Shown: positions 14,834 through 22,825, counted from the stretch's first letter. The stretch: DNA of 34,021 nt from Paenibacillus timonensis (GCF_022427145.1 NZ_JAKSXN010000058.1:1-34021), one strand, 5' to 3'. A program made the numbers and translations. Notes: a model not told the origin generated them from the sequence alone.

Positions 14834-16069
14834 CTAGCGCCGTTGTGCCGGCGCCGGTTTGGTGCTTCGCGTCAGCGAGAATATCGCCATGTCGTCCCGA
14901 CGATACCCGGTCAGCTCATCCACGAGCATGTCTGCCGCGATCATGCTGCATACCGTCCCATTTCCGCCGTAACCCTCCAGGAAATAATAGCCGGGATAAC
15001 TCGGATGCGGACCAATATAGGGAAGACCGTCCCGGGATTCCCCGAAGACGGCACCCCAGGCATAGCTTGCGGCCAACCCGTTCTGATCCGGGAACCGCCG
15101 ACGGATTTCCGCCATCAGCCTGTCGCTTTGCCGGATCTCCCGGCCCTCTGGCAACCGGCCTCCGTGCAGGCCTTCATCCAGCCCGCCGGCGATGATCCGC
15201 CCATCGGGCGTTGTCCTCATATACAGATACGGCCTTGCCGTCTCCCAGATCAGGCACTGTTCGAACCACCCGCCCAAGGAGGCTGCGGGCTCGGTGACGG
15301 TCACGTAGGTGGCGCGTAAATGAGCCCCGCGTTCCTTCTTGAGTTGCTGCGTCTCGTAGCCGGTTGCCCAGATGACGTGCCGGGCCGTCACGATCCCTTC
15401 GCCGCAGCGGCAACGAATCCGGCCGCCTTCTCCCGGCTCGCTGCCCCGCATCGGGCTTTGTTCATAGATGCGCCCGCCTAGCCGTGCCGCCTCCTGGACC
15501 AAGCCGTGAACGAAGGCGTACGGGTTCATCTCCGCATCGCCTTCCGCATAAATTGCGCCCGGGTAACGGAAGGAGAATCTGTCCGCGATCTCGCCAGCCG
15601 ACCACCAGATGGCCGGAAACCCGAAACGCTGCAATATTTCGCATTCTTCCCGAAGCGAGTCGGCGTCCCGCTCGGAGCTGGCCAGGTAAAGGCTGCCGCG
15701 TTCCGTCATCCGCGCCGCGCCGTCCAGCCTGCCGGCGATCTGCTTCAAGCGCTCCAGAGCTTTGCGGCTGAGCCGGTAAAAATGCACGGAAGGCCCCTCG
15801 CCGAAGGTATGGATCATCGAGGTCAGCATTTTGTCGCTGGCATATTGCAGCAAGCCGGTGCTGGCCAACGTGCTTCCGCCCGCAATCCGCCCCGATTCCA
15901 CCAGTACCGCATCGATTCCCCGCTCTGCCAGCAGATAGGCGCAGAGCGCGCCGCCAACGCCTCCGCCCACGATGAGCACCTCGGTGCGCAGCTCCCGGTC
16001 CAGCGAGGGATATTCGGCGGCATCAGGCAGCGTAGAAGGCCAATAAAGCTTGCCGGTATGTAATTTCAT
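14834..16069 (-). CDS. FAD-dependent amine/amino-acid oxidoreductase (DAO family)
   Basis: 411 residues. A Rossmann FAD-binding motif near the N-terminus (VLIVGGGVGGALCAYLLAERGIDAVLVE, about 31-58) is followed by SGRIAGGSTLASTGLLQY and a C-terminal FAD-contact segment (GDGLPYIGPHP region then FLEGYGGNGTVCSMIAADML). The order matches glycine/D-amino-acid oxidases and gamma-glutamylputrescine oxidase-like proteins. Substrate is unknown. AAAGGATG lies 10-11 nt before the ATG at 16069. A minus-strand -10 box lies at 16109-16114. Confidence 0.85.
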   Translation of the reverse strand: MKLHTGKLYWPSTLPDAAEYPSLDRELRTEVLIVGGGVGGALCAYLLAERGIDAVLVESGRIAGGSTLASTGLLQYASDKMLTSMIHTFGEGPSVHFYRLSRKALERLKQIAGRLDGAARMTERGSLYLASSERDADSLREECEILQRFGFPAIWWSAGEIADRFSFRYPGAIYAEGDAEMNPYAFVHGLVQEAARLGGRIYEQSPMRGSEPGEGGRIRCRCGEGIVTARHVIWATGYETQQLKKERGAHLRATYVTVTEPAASLGGWFEQCLIWETARPYLYMRTTPDGRIIAGGLDEGLHGGRLPEGREIRQSDRLMAEIRRRFPDQNGLAASYAWGAVFGESRDGLPYIGPHPSYPGYYFLEGYGGNGTVCSMIAADMLVDELTGYRRDDMAIFSLTRSTKPAPAQRR

Positions 16070-16108
16070 CGATGCCGGTTCATCCTTTCGAACGGTGAGG
16101 ATTTCATC

Positions 16109-16114
16109 ATTATA
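16109..16114 (-). promoter_or_regulatory. Probable -10 box of the FAD oxidoreductase gene
   Basis: Reading the minus strand, TATAAT lies 40 bp before the start codon. No good -35 hexamer is seen. Confidence 0.45.
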
Positions 16115-16163
16115 TCCATCCGCCGCGGACTAAAAACGGCGAATCTTCCCCCTATAATGCATT

Positions 16164-16253
16164 GTTCAAAAAGTCAGATTTTCAGGACCGAGAAGGTTGG
16201 ATAAAGCTAGGGACAGGGTAGCGGAGCGTACGTTTTGGGTACGTGAGCAACCT
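16164..16253 (-). repeat. Dispersed repeat, partial copy B (inverted right half)
   Basis: About 90 bp beginning with the same 13-bp end GTTCAAAAAGTCA (16164-16176). It matches the reverse complement of the right half of copy A (about 3380-3468), including the AGAAGGTTGGAT and GCGGAGCGTACG segments. The left half is missing. Confidence 0.8.
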
Positions 16254-16260
16254 CTATAAC

Positions 16261-16288
16261 ATATCCTCACAGCAGCGGGGCATAATAC
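16261..16288 (+). promoter_or_regulatory. Possible sporulation promoter of the coat-protein pair
   Basis: ATA at 16261-16263 and CATAATAC at 16281-16288 are 17 bp apart. This resembles mother-cell sigma-E-type promoters (ATA, about 16-18 bp, CATAcaaT). It lies 37 bp before the first coat gene. The match is suggestive only. Confidence 0.35.
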
Positions 16289-16324
16289 CGAAAAGAAGGA
16301 TCATTCACCAGGGAGGGAAACCCA

Positions 16325-16558
16325 ATGTTCTACTCGCAAATGCAGCCTTTATCCATGAAAGAGCTCGATTACATCGCCGATTCGATCTCCAACGAGGAGA
16401 TGCTTAGCAAGCTGTGCGCGGCGGCGGCCGCGGTATCGCAGAACTTTGAAATCGAGCAGGCGATGCTGGAGCACATCCGAGTGCATGAGCATCATCTGCA
16501 TCTGTTGACGGATTCGTTGCGTCAGCACCAAATGGCAGCCCCGACGCCCAACCAATAA
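16325..16558 (+). CDS. Small spore-coat-like protein
   Basis: 77 residues, mostly helical, with IADSISNEEMLSKLCAAAAAVSQNFEIEQAMLEHIRVHEHHLHLLTDSL, similar in size and pattern to half of a CotF-type four-helix protein. AGGGAGG precedes the ATG. The next gene, 28 nt downstream, is a clear coat F-type protein, so a spore coat role is likely. Confidence 0.65.
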   Translation: MFYSQMQPLSMKELDYIADSISNEEMLSKLCAAAAAVSQNFEIEQAMLEHIRVHEHHLHLLTDSLRQHQMAAPTPNQ

Positions 16559-16586
16559 TCCACTTGCCTTTAGGAGGAACAGCCCG

Positions 16587-16973
16587 ATGAATCCAATGGA
16601 CAACCAAGAGCTCTTGCCTCAGAACGATTTGTTGAAATCGATTCTGGCCGATTTGCGGCGCACCGTCCGGGAATATACAACGGCAACGACAGAGTCGTCC
16701 TGCCCGGCCGTCCGCCAATTGTTTACGGAGTTGACGAACAGCACCTTGAGATTGCAGGGAACGCTCTACGAGCTGATGAAGCATCAAGGCATCTATACGG
16801 CACCGGCTCCCGCGCCGCGCCAATTATTAGACAAGAAGCTGCAGGAGGCGGAAAAAACGCAGCAGGAGCTGCACCAGTTTACGGATCGGCGGGCTTCCCG
16901 CTGGACGCCACATGCCCATCAGGCTAACGTGGAAGCCCATCGGCCTAATGTGCAGCCGCCTTACTATATCTAA
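16587..16973 (+). CDS. CotF-family spore coat protein
   Basis: 128 residues with the coat F signature: LPQNDLLKSILADLRRTVREYTTATTESSCPAVRQLFTELTNSTLRLQGTLYELMKHQGIYTAPAP. After about residue 75 it has a Q-, H- and P-rich tail ending NVQPPYYI. CotF-type proteins are ferritin-like helical proteins of the spore coat. TAGGAGGAAC precedes the ATG. It is the second gene of a two-gene operon and is followed by a terminator. Confidence 0.85.
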   Translation: MNPMDNQELLPQNDLLKSILADLRRTVREYTTATTESSCPAVRQLFTELTNSTLRLQGTLYELMKHQGIYTAPAPAPRQLLDKKLQEAEKTQQELHQFTDRRASRWTPHAHQANVEAHRPNVQPPYYI

Positions 16974-16981
16974 CGGCCTTG

Positions 16982-17020
16982 CCGTCCATTCCAAAAGCTC
17001 ACTTGGAGTGGACGGTTTTT
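16982..17020 (+). terminator. Intrinsic terminator of the coat operon
   Basis: CCGTCCATTCCAA pairs with TTGGAGTGGACGG around an 8-nt loop, then TTTTT. Confidence 0.9.
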
Positions 17021-17121
17021 CTATGCAGACGCTCGAAATTCATGTAATATAAGTATTAAATTTGTTCTGCACGCCGCTCGTATCAAGGGAGGCATGCGGA
17101 AGCATCGCTGGAGGATGAGGG

Positions 17122-17622
17122 ATGAAACAACTAAGCGAATTGAAGCTCAAACTGCTGGACCTCCTCAAAGAGGACGCCCGCCGGGATGCGAACTTGCTGG
17201 CGACGCTTATCGGCGTTCCTACGGAAGAAGTGGCGGAAGCGATTCGGGAATTGGAAGAGGACCATGTCATCGTCAAATACGCGACGGTGGTGAATTCCGG
17301 CAAGCTGGATGACGAGAAGGTCACGGCGCTGATCGAAGTGCAAATTACGCCCGAGCGGGGGCGCGGCTTTGAAGCGATCGCGGAGCGGGTATACCTGTTT
17401 CCCCAAGTCAAATCGGTATTTTTGATGTCCGGCGCGTACGATCTGCTGGTCGAAGTGGAAGGCCGCAACCTGAAGGAAGTGGCAAGCTTCGTATCCGACA
17501 AATTGTCCACCCTGGAGTCGGTGTTGTCGACGAAAACGCATTTTATTTTGAAAAAATACAAGCAGGACGGCATCATTTTCGAGGATCCCGAAGAAGATCG
17601 CCGTTTGTTGATATCTCCGTAA
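17122..17622 (+). CDS. alaR: Lrp/AsnC-family regulator (AlaR-type)
   Basis: 166 residues. An N-terminal HTH of AsnC type (about 5-55, LLDLLKEDARRDANLLATLIGVPTEEVAEAIRELEEDHVI) is followed by an RAM ligand-binding domain (about 65-150, with GAYDLLVEVEGRNLKEVASFV). It precedes a PLP aminotransferase by 13 nt, the same arrangement as alaR-alaT of B. subtilis, where it controls alanine synthesis. GGAGGATGAGGG precedes the ATG. Confidence 0.88.
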   Translation: MKQLSELKLKLLDLLKEDARRDANLLATLIGVPTEEVAEAIRELEEDHVIVKYATVVNSGKLDDEKVTALIEVQITPERGRGFEAIAERVYLFPQVKSVFLMSGAYDLLVEVEGRNLKEVASFVSDKLSTLESVLSTKTHFILKKYKQDGIIFEDPEEDRRLLISP

Positions 17623-17635
17623 AGGAAGTTATGTT

Positions 17636-18844
17636 ATGAGCATTCAATCACAGCGTGCTGAGCAATCGGATAAAACGATGACGTCGTATTTGGCCCCGCG
17701 GGTCCGGGAAATTCAACCCTCCGGCATCCGCCGATTCTTCGACTTGGCTAGCGGAAGCAAGGATATTATCACACTGGGCGTAGGCGAACCGGATTTCATT
17801 ACGCCATGGCATGTGCGGGAGGCTTGCGTCTATTCGCTGGAACGCGGATATACAAGCTACACGTCAAACGCGGGAACGCCTGAGCTTCGGGAAGCGATCG
17901 CCGAATATTTGGATACGAGCTATCAGGTGAAATACAATCCCAAAGATGAAATTCTCGTCACGGTGGGCGGCAGCGAGGCGATTGATCTTGCGCTGCGGGC
18001 GCTGATCGAACCGGGCGACGAAATTCTCGTTCCGGTTCCTTGCTACATTTCCTATTCGCCGATCGCGTCGATCGGGGGAGGGATTCCGGTCGAAATCGAG
18101 ACGTATGCCCGCCACGAATTCAAGCTGCAGGCCGAAGACCTGAAAGCGAAAATCACGCCAAAATCCAAGGTCCTTATCTTAAATTATCCAAGCAATCCGA
18201 CGGGCGGCATCATGACGTACGAGGACTGGCTGCCGATTGCGAAGATCGTCGAGGAACATGATCTGATCGTGATTTCGGACGAGATTTATTCGGAACTCAC
18301 CTATGGGCAGAAGCACGTCAGCTTCGCCTCGATTCCGGGAATGAAGGACCGGACGATTCTCGTCAACGGCTTCTCCAAGGCGTTCGCGATGACCGGTTGG
18401 CGGATGGGCTACGCCTGCGGACACCCCGATCTGATTTATGCCATGTTGAAAATCCATCAATACACGGTGATGTGCGCGCCGGTCATGGGGCAGGTCGCCG
18501 CGCTCGAGGCGCTGAAGAACGGGCTGGAGGAGAAAGACCAGATGGTCGAATCCTACAACCAACGCCGCCGTTTGATCGTTCAGGGCTTGCGCGATATCGG
18601 GCTCGAATGCCACGAGCCGCAAGGGGCGTTCTACGCTTTTCCAAGCATCGCGTCGACGGGACTAAGTTCGGAAGAATTTGCCCAACGCCTTCTGCTGGAG
18701 GCCAAGGTCGCGGCAGTTCCGGGCAATGTCTTCGGTGCCGGCGGGGAAGGCTTCCTGCGCTGTTCCTATGCGACGGGGGTAAACCAGCTGAACGAGGCTC
18801 TAAATCGAATGGAGCAATTCGTCCGTAAACTGAAGCAAGGTTGA
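17636..18844 (+). CDS. alaT: Aminotransferase class I (AlaT-type)
   Basis: 402 residues, fold-type I PLP aminotransferase. Visible motifs: LGVGEPDFITPWHVREA; GGSEAIDLALRALI; LNYPSNPTGG; VISDEIYSELTYG; PLP lysine in NGFSKAFAMTGWRMGYACG; and the substrate arginine region GEGFLRCSYATG. It converts pyruvate and an amino donor to alanine, by the context with alaR; aspartate or related substrates are possible. AAAGGAAG precedes the ATG. Confidence 0.88.
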   Translation: MSIQSQRAEQSDKTMTSYLAPRVREIQPSGIRRFFDLASGSKDIITLGVGEPDFITPWHVREACVYSLERGYTSYTSNAGTPELREAIAEYLDTSYQVKYNPKDEILVTVGGSEAIDLALRALIEPGDEILVPVPCYISYSPIASIGGGIPVEIETYARHEFKLQAEDLKAKITPKSKVLILNYPSNPTGGIMTYEDWLPIAKIVEEHDLIVISDEIYSELTYGQKHVSFASIPGMKDRTILVNGFSKAFAMTGWRMGYACGHPDLIYAMLKIHQYTVMCAPVMGQVAALEALKNGLEEKDQMVESYNQRRRLIVQGLRDIGLECHEPQGAFYAFPSIASTGLSSEEFAQRLLLEAKVAAVPGNVFGAGGEGFLRCSYATGVNQLNEALNRMEQFVRKLKQG

Positions 18845-18910
18845 TTCATGGCAATATCACTCGAATACCCTCGAAATTTGGAGTTAATTAACAAATCTTT
18901 CATTTTCTAA

Positions 18911-18940
18911 TTGATTTCAGTTTTATGGACATGGTATAAT
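18911..18940 (+). promoter_or_regulatory. Promoter of the Spo0E-like gene
   Basis: TTGATT (18911-18916), 18-bp spacer, TATAAT (18935-18940), in AT-rich sequence. No other regulatory site was recognised. Confidence 0.7.
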
Positions 18941-18984
18941 TTGATTTTGGAAGAAGGTTTTAGTTTCTCAGGGAGGGATTTCTT

Positions 18985-19257
18985 TTGCGCGGTGAGTACA
19001 ACTTGCCATACGATAATGCACTATTCGCTGAAGGCCGCGACATGCATCCATGGATGGATCAAGAGGATCGGCCGAATTCACCGCAAGCCGTAACGCTGGA
19101 GGACGAAATTCACTTGCTTCGCAGCAAGATGGAACGGCTCTTCATGCAGGAAAAATCCTTTACATCGGATATTGTGATTGAAATCAGCAGCTTATTGGAC
19201 CTGAAAATTAATGAGTTCATGAAAACGAAAACCCACCCAAAATCCAATCGACGATAA
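18985..19257 (+). CDS. Spo0E-like aspartyl-phosphate phosphatase
   Basis: 90 residues. The central part (about 39-80) reads EDEIHLLRSKMERLFMQEKSFTSDIVIEISSLLDLKINEFMK, which has the two-helix pattern of Spo0E (LR-x-KM and S-x-x-LD with the downstream IN-x-F). Spo0E proteins dephosphorylate Spo0A~P and restrain sporulation. The start is TTG 18985, supported by AGGGAGGG 7 nt upstream. Monocistronic, with its own promoter and terminator. Confidence 0.75.
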   Translation: MRGEYNLPYDNALFAEGRDMHPWMDQEDRPNSPQAVTLEDEIHLLRSKMERLFMQEKSFTSDIVIEISSLLDLKINEFMKTKTHPKSNRR

Positions 19258-19272
19258 CCTGTCCGACACTTT

Positions 19273-19303
19273 AAAGGAGATCCGCCCCGCGGGTCTCCTT
19301 TTT
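19273..19303 (+). terminator. Intrinsic terminator of the Spo0E-like gene
   Basis: AAAGGAGATCCGC pairs with GCGGGTCTCCTT around CCC, then TTT. Confidence 0.9.
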
Positions 19304-19346
19304 GCGGTTCCAATAGTTCCATGACCAGCCGGGCTTCGATTTATGG

Positions 19347-19352
19347 TAAGAT
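19347..19352 (+). promoter_or_regulatory. Possible extended -10 of the adenosyltransferase operon
   Basis: TAAGAT preceded by TGG (extended -10), 33 bp before the ATG at 19385. No clear -35. Confidence 0.4.
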
Positions 19353-19384
19353 GGTACGAGAGTATGCCACGGGGAGGAATTCGA

Positions 19385-19951
19385 ATGTCGATTTATACGC
19401 GCACCGGAGACCAGGGCCAGACTTCGGTCATTGGCGGACGAGTGAGCAAAGACGACGCGCAGGTTGAAGCTTACGGTTCGATCGATGAGCTGAATAGTTT
19501 CGTCGGCCAAGCGGCCAGTTTATCGGATGAGGAGACGTTTGGCGATCTTCGCAAAGAACTGATGCAGATCCAGCAGGAGCTCTTCGATTGCGGCTCGGAT
19601 CTCGCTTATGTCCAACTGTCGGAAAGCCGCTATAAGGTGACGCCGGAACTGGCGGAGCGCCTGGAAGCTTGGATTGACCGGCATCAGTCGGAGAATCCGC
19701 CGTTGGAGAAGTTCATTTTGCCGGGGGGAACGCCGCTGGCTGCGACGCTGCACGTCTGCCGGACCGTGTGCCGGCGCGCCGAACGCCGTGCGGTTACGCT
19801 GGGCCAGATGAAGGAGATCAATGCCGAGGTGTTGACCTATCTGAACCGTTTGTCGGACTATTTCTTTGCGGCGGCCCGTACCGCCAATCATCGCCGACAG
19901 GTCGCAGATATCGAATATGTACGGAGCAGGAAGGTGTTTGGCAACAAGTGA
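19385..19951 (+). CDS. yvqK: PduO-type ATP:cob(I)alamin adenosyltransferase
   Basis: 188 residues. It starts with the ATP-binding signature SIYTRTGDQGQTSVIGG and has VEAYGSIDELNSFVGQA and VCRRAERRAVTL, all diagnostic of PduO-type enzymes that make adenosylcobalamin. The start ATG 19385 follows GGGGAGG 7 nt upstream; an in-frame extension back to 19343 has no ribosome site. The end TGA overlaps the GTG of the next gene (GTGA), so translation is probably coupled. Confidence 0.95.
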   Translation: MSIYTRTGDQGQTSVIGGRVSKDDAQVEAYGSIDELNSFVGQAASLSDEETFGDLRKELMQIQQELFDCGSDLAYVQLSESRYKVTPELAERLEAWIDRHQSENPPLEKFILPGGTPLAATLHVCRTVCRRAERRAVTLGQMKEINAEVLTYLNRLSDYFFAAARTANHRRQVADIEYVRSRKVFGNK

Positions 19952-20928
19952 GATCCGAGTATTATGATCCGATCGAATATCAAGTGCCCGCGGCGGAAGA
20001 CGGTTGGACGGTCAAGAGCGTGCTCCAGCGCCGGATGGGCATCTCCCGGAAGCTGCTGTCGCGGATAAAGCTGACAGAGCGCGGGGTGATGCTTAACGGA
20101 GAGCGGGTATTCATCAGCGTCCCGGTCAAAGCCGGCGATACGGTAAGCGTATCGCTGGAGAAGGAAACGTCCGCCGATATCCTGCCCGAGCCGATTCCGT
20201 TTGACATCGTGTACGAAGACGATGCGCTTTTGATCGTCAACAAGGCGGCAGGAATGATCGTGCACCCGACGCATGGCCACTACACGGGAACGCTGGCCAA
20301 CGGCGTCGTTTACTATTGGCAAGAGAAGGGGGAGGAATTCCGCTTCCGTCCCGTGCACCGGCTGGACCAGGAGACGAGCGGCTTGATCGCCATCGCCAAA
20401 AACGCCTACGTGCACCAGCATATTTCCGAGCAGTTGATTGCCGGCGAGGTGAGCAAGAAATATACGGCGCTGGTTCACGGCTGTCCGGCACCGGCGGAAG
20501 GAACGATCGACGGTCCGATCGACCGCGATCCGTCCGAGCCCCATCGACGGATCGTGACCTCGACGGGTTATCCCTCGCTGACCTATTACAAGGTGGCGGA
20601 AGCCTACCGGGAGGGGGCCCGGGTCGAGCTTCGCCTTGGCACGGGGCGAACGCATCAGATCCGCGTGCATATGACGTCGATCGGCCATCCGCTGATTGGC
20701 GACAAGTTCTACGGACTGCCGGGGCTCGCGGAGCTGCCGGAGCCGGAGGACGAGCGGATCGGGCGATTGAACGGAGCGATCGGGCGGCAGGCGCTGCACG
20801 CTTCGGAGCTGGGCTTCCGTCATCCGCTTACCGGAGAGGCGTTGACCTTTAAGTCAGAGCTGCCGGCGGATATGCGGAAGCTGGAGGAGCTTCTGCGCGG
20901 GGACGGGTTGGTTTCTGCAAATCGTTAG
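19948..20928 (+). CDS. RluA-family pseudouridine synthase
   Basis: 326 residues. An S4-like RNA-binding region (about 18-70, VKSVLQRRMGISRKLLSRIKLTERGVMLNGE) is followed by the RluA/RluD catalytic core with HRLDQETSGL, catalytic Asp 140, and later RLGTGRTHQIRVHM. It isomerises uridines in rRNA or tRNA; the target cannot be read from sequence. The GTG 19948 overlaps the preceding stop (GTGA), the usual sign of translational coupling. An ORF extended upstream in this frame only shadows the adenosyltransferase gene. Confidence 0.92.
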   Translation: MRSEYYDPIEYQVPAAEDGWTVKSVLQRRMGISRKLLSRIKLTERGVMLNGERVFISVPVKAGDTVSVSLEKETSADILPEPIPFDIVYEDDALLIVNKAAGMIVHPTHGHYTGTLANGVVYYWQEKGEEFRFRPVHRLDQETSGLIAIAKNAYVHQHISEQLIAGEVSKKYTALVHGCPAPAEGTIDGPIDRDPSEPHRRIVTSTGYPSLTYYKVAEAYREGARVELRLGTGRTHQIRVHMTSIGHPLIGDKFYGLPGLAELPEPEDERIGRLNGAIGRQALHASELGFRHPLTGEALTFKSELPADMRKLEELLRGDGLVSANR

Positions 20929-20942
20929 GAGGAGTTTGGAAC

Positions 20943-21305
20943 GTGAGTAAACTGAAGGTATATCATTATCCGCCATGCGGGACATGCCGAAATGCGATTA
21001 AATCGCTGCAGTCCAAAGGGCATGAGCTGGAGCTGCACCATATCAAGGAAACGCCGCCGAGTGCCGCCGAGCTGGACAAGCTGGCAGGGCTCAGCGGGCT
21101 GGAATTGAAGAAATTTTTTAATACCAGCGGTGAGGTATACAAGGAATTGGGCTTGAAGGACAAGCTGGCGGGAATGACCCGGGAAGAACAGCTTGCGCTG
21201 CTGTCTTCGAACGGGATGCTGATCAAACGCCCGATCGTGACGGACGGGAAGAACGTGACCGTCGGGTACAAGGAAGAAACCTACGAGCAGGTTTGGGGCA
21301 AATAA
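20943..21305 (+). CDS. yusI: ArsC/Spx-family protein (YusI-like)
   Basis: 120 residues with the thioredoxin-like ArsC fold. A redox-type CGTC motif (Cys 12, Cys 15, PPCGTCRNA) and the ArsC-family segment LLSSNGMLIKRPIV are present. It could be a redox or thiol-sensing protein; a true arsenate reductase role is not supported by any ars genes nearby. GTG start with TTAGGAGGAG overlapping the upstream stop. Confidence 0.85.
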   Translation: MSKLKVYHYPPCGTCRNAIKSLQSKGHELELHHIKETPPSAAELDKLAGLSGLELKKFFNTSGEVYKELGLKDKLAGMTREEQLALLSSNGMLIKRPIVTDGKNVTVGYKEETYEQVWGK

Positions 21306-21338
21306 AAAACATGAAGAGAAAGGTGGTTTGGGCGAATC

Positions 21339-22226
21339 GTGAATTTGGTGCAAAGCAGTAAAGATACGATTCTGCTGGTGGACGGAATGGCGCTGATGTT
21401 CCGCGCTTTTTACGCTTCGGCTGCCACAGGATATATTCGCCGTACGAAGGCGGGCGTTCCGACCAACGCGGTGTACGGGTTCATGCGTTATTTTTGGGAC
21501 GCGGTGCAGAAGTTCGGGCCGACGCATATCGCCTGCTGCTGGGATTTGGGCAGCAAAACGTTCCGTACCGAGCAGTTCTCCGACTATAAAGGCAATCGGT
21601 CGGATGCGCCGGACGAGCTCATTCCGCAGTTTTCGATGATCCGCGAAGTGATGGACAGCTTAGGGATTCCGAATGTCAGCTCGCCGGGCTTCGAAGCGGA
21701 TGATTGCATCGGGACACTGGCGTCCCGCTTCGGACGGGAGATGGACGTGCTGGTACTGACGGGCGACCACGACATGCTGCAGCTGGTCAGCGAGCGGACG
21801 AGCGTGATCATCATGAAAAAAGGCCACGGCAACTACATGGTGTATACGCCGGAGGCCTTGATGGAGGAGAAGCAATTGACGCCCGGACAGATCGTTGATC
21901 TGAAGGGCTTGATGGGCGATACGAGCGACAACTATCCGGGCGTGCGCGGCATCGGCGAGAAGACGGCCCTGAAGCTGGTGCAGGAGCACGGCTCGGTCGA
22001 TGGCATCCTGGCCGATTTGGACCAACTGTCCAAATCGGTCCGCGCCAAAATCGAAGCCGATCTCGACATGTTGCATCTTTCCCGGCAATTGGCCACGATC
22101 CGCTGCGACATCGAGCTGGAGTGCGACGTGGAGACCTGCCGGCTCGAGCTGAATCCGGCGCAGGTGGTCTCCAAGTTCGAGGAGCTGGAGATGGCCAGCG
22201 TCAGCGCCTGGATGGGCGTCGTATAG
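21339..22226 (+). CDS. ypcP: 5'-3' exonuclease (PIN/H3TH family)
   Basis: 295 residues, like the stand-alone 5'-nuclease YpcP rather than the Pol I domain. Acidic metal-binding residues are visible in ILLVDGMALMFRAF, GFEADDCIG, LTGDHDMLQLV and GDTSDNYPG. The H3TH DNA-binding motif follows as GVRGIGEKTALKL. It removes RNA primers or flaps. GTG start with AAAGGTGG upstream. The gene is followed without a gap by repeat copy C. Confidence 0.9.
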   Translation: MNLVQSSKDTILLVDGMALMFRAFYASAATGYIRRTKAGVPTNAVYGFMRYFWDAVQKFGPTHIACCWDLGSKTFRTEQFSDYKGNRSDAPDELIPQFSMIREVMDSLGIPNVSSPGFEADDCIGTLASRFGREMDVLVLTGDHDMLQLVSERTSVIIMKKGHGNYMVYTPEALMEEKQLTPGQIVDLKGLMGDTSDNYPGVRGIGEKTALKLVQEHGSVDGILADLDQLSKSVRAKIEADLDMLHLSRQLATIRCDIELECDVETCRLELNPAQVVSKFEELEMASVSAWMGVV

Positions 22227-22233
22227 AGAGGTT

Positions 22234-22346
22234 GTTCAAAAAATCGGCTGTTGATCACGATGCTAATCATGGATGTTTATTCGACATCGAATCACTGAAT
22301 TCAGCCGGGCCTTCCGTTACTCACGTAGGCTAACCTACGCTCCGCT
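22234..22346 (+). repeat. Dispersed repeat, partial copy C
   Basis: Starts GTTCAAAAAATCG, then GTTGATCACGA, TTCGACATCGAATC and GAATTCAGCCGGGCC as in copy A, and a CTCACGTAGG...CCTACGCTCCGCT hairpin close to the right end of the shared part. The 13-bp right end is missing, and the copy runs into the stop codon of the DUF3055 gene (22345-22347). Confidence 0.8.
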
Positions 22347-22647
22347 AATCAGTGAAGTAAGGCTCGCCTAGGACCTGGTACAGGAAGGTACGCAGCTCGA
22401 TGCCTTCCTCCTCGCTCAGGTTGTAAATATGCTCAAGGTAACCTTCCTCCTCCAGGTCGTCGGTGCCAAGAATAGCCGTGCGCCCGTTATGCAGGTCGGT
22501 AACCAGCTTTTTGCCGTAAAAGCGGTTGGTGGTCGTGACCGCCAGGTCAAACCGTTTCAGCGATCCGCCGATAAAAGTAACGAATCGGGTCGAGGTGTTT
22601 TCGGTGCTGTCGGACAGGAAATCCAGTTCTTGATGCGGGTCGCTCAT
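22345..22647 (-). CDS. DUF3055 family protein
   Basis: 100 residues, acidic. Contains RFVTFIGGSLKRFDLAVTTTNRFYGKKLVTDLHNGRTAILGTDDLEEEGYLEHIYNLSEEEGIELRTFL, the DUF3055 pattern found in Bacilli. Function unknown. AAGGAGGCAT precedes the ATG. The stop region overlaps repeat copy C by two bases. Confidence 0.8.
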   Translation of the reverse strand: MSDPHQELDFLSDSTENTSTRFVTFIGGSLKRFDLAVTTTNRFYGKKLVTDLHNGRTAILGTDDLEEEGYLEHIYNLSEEEGIELRTFLYQVLGEPYFTD

Positions 22648-22729
22648 TCTGTATGCCTCCTTAAATTGGGAATATCTCTAGCTATTATACCGGAAAACGG
22701 GAAGCGATGGGACCCTGAAAAAATCCGCA

Positions 22730-22757
22730 TTGACAGCTTGGTTAATCATGGTATTAT
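22730..22757 (+). promoter_or_regulatory. Strong promoter upstream of the HRDC gene
   Basis: TTGACA (22730-22735), 16-bp spacer, TATTAT (22752-22757) preceded by TG (extended -10). Transcription would start near 22764. Confidence 0.8.
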
Positions 22758-22783
22758 TAGGGATAACAGGTTACGTTTGGGGG

Positions 22784-22825
22784 AAGCACCTCTTTTGCGA
22801 ATGTTCGCGGAAGAGGTGCTTTTTT
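22784..22825 (+). terminator. Intrinsic terminator 20 nt after a strong promoter: attenuator or small RNA end
   Basis: AAGCACCTCTT and TTGCGAA pair with TTCGCGG and AAGAGGTGCTT, followed by six T. It lies only about 20 nt after the predicted start site and 60 nt before the HRDC gene. The transcript ending here would be roughly 60 nt. Confidence 0.85.

Noticed and set aside
16153..16158. TATAAT as a promoter for the coat genes
   Set aside because: No -35 hexamer at the right distance, and it directly abuts the repeat copy B; more than 160 bp from the coat gene.
20943..21305. Arsenate reductase for arsenic resistance
   Set aside because: The ArsC/Spx fold is shared by many redox proteins and no arsR, arsB or acr3 gene is nearby.
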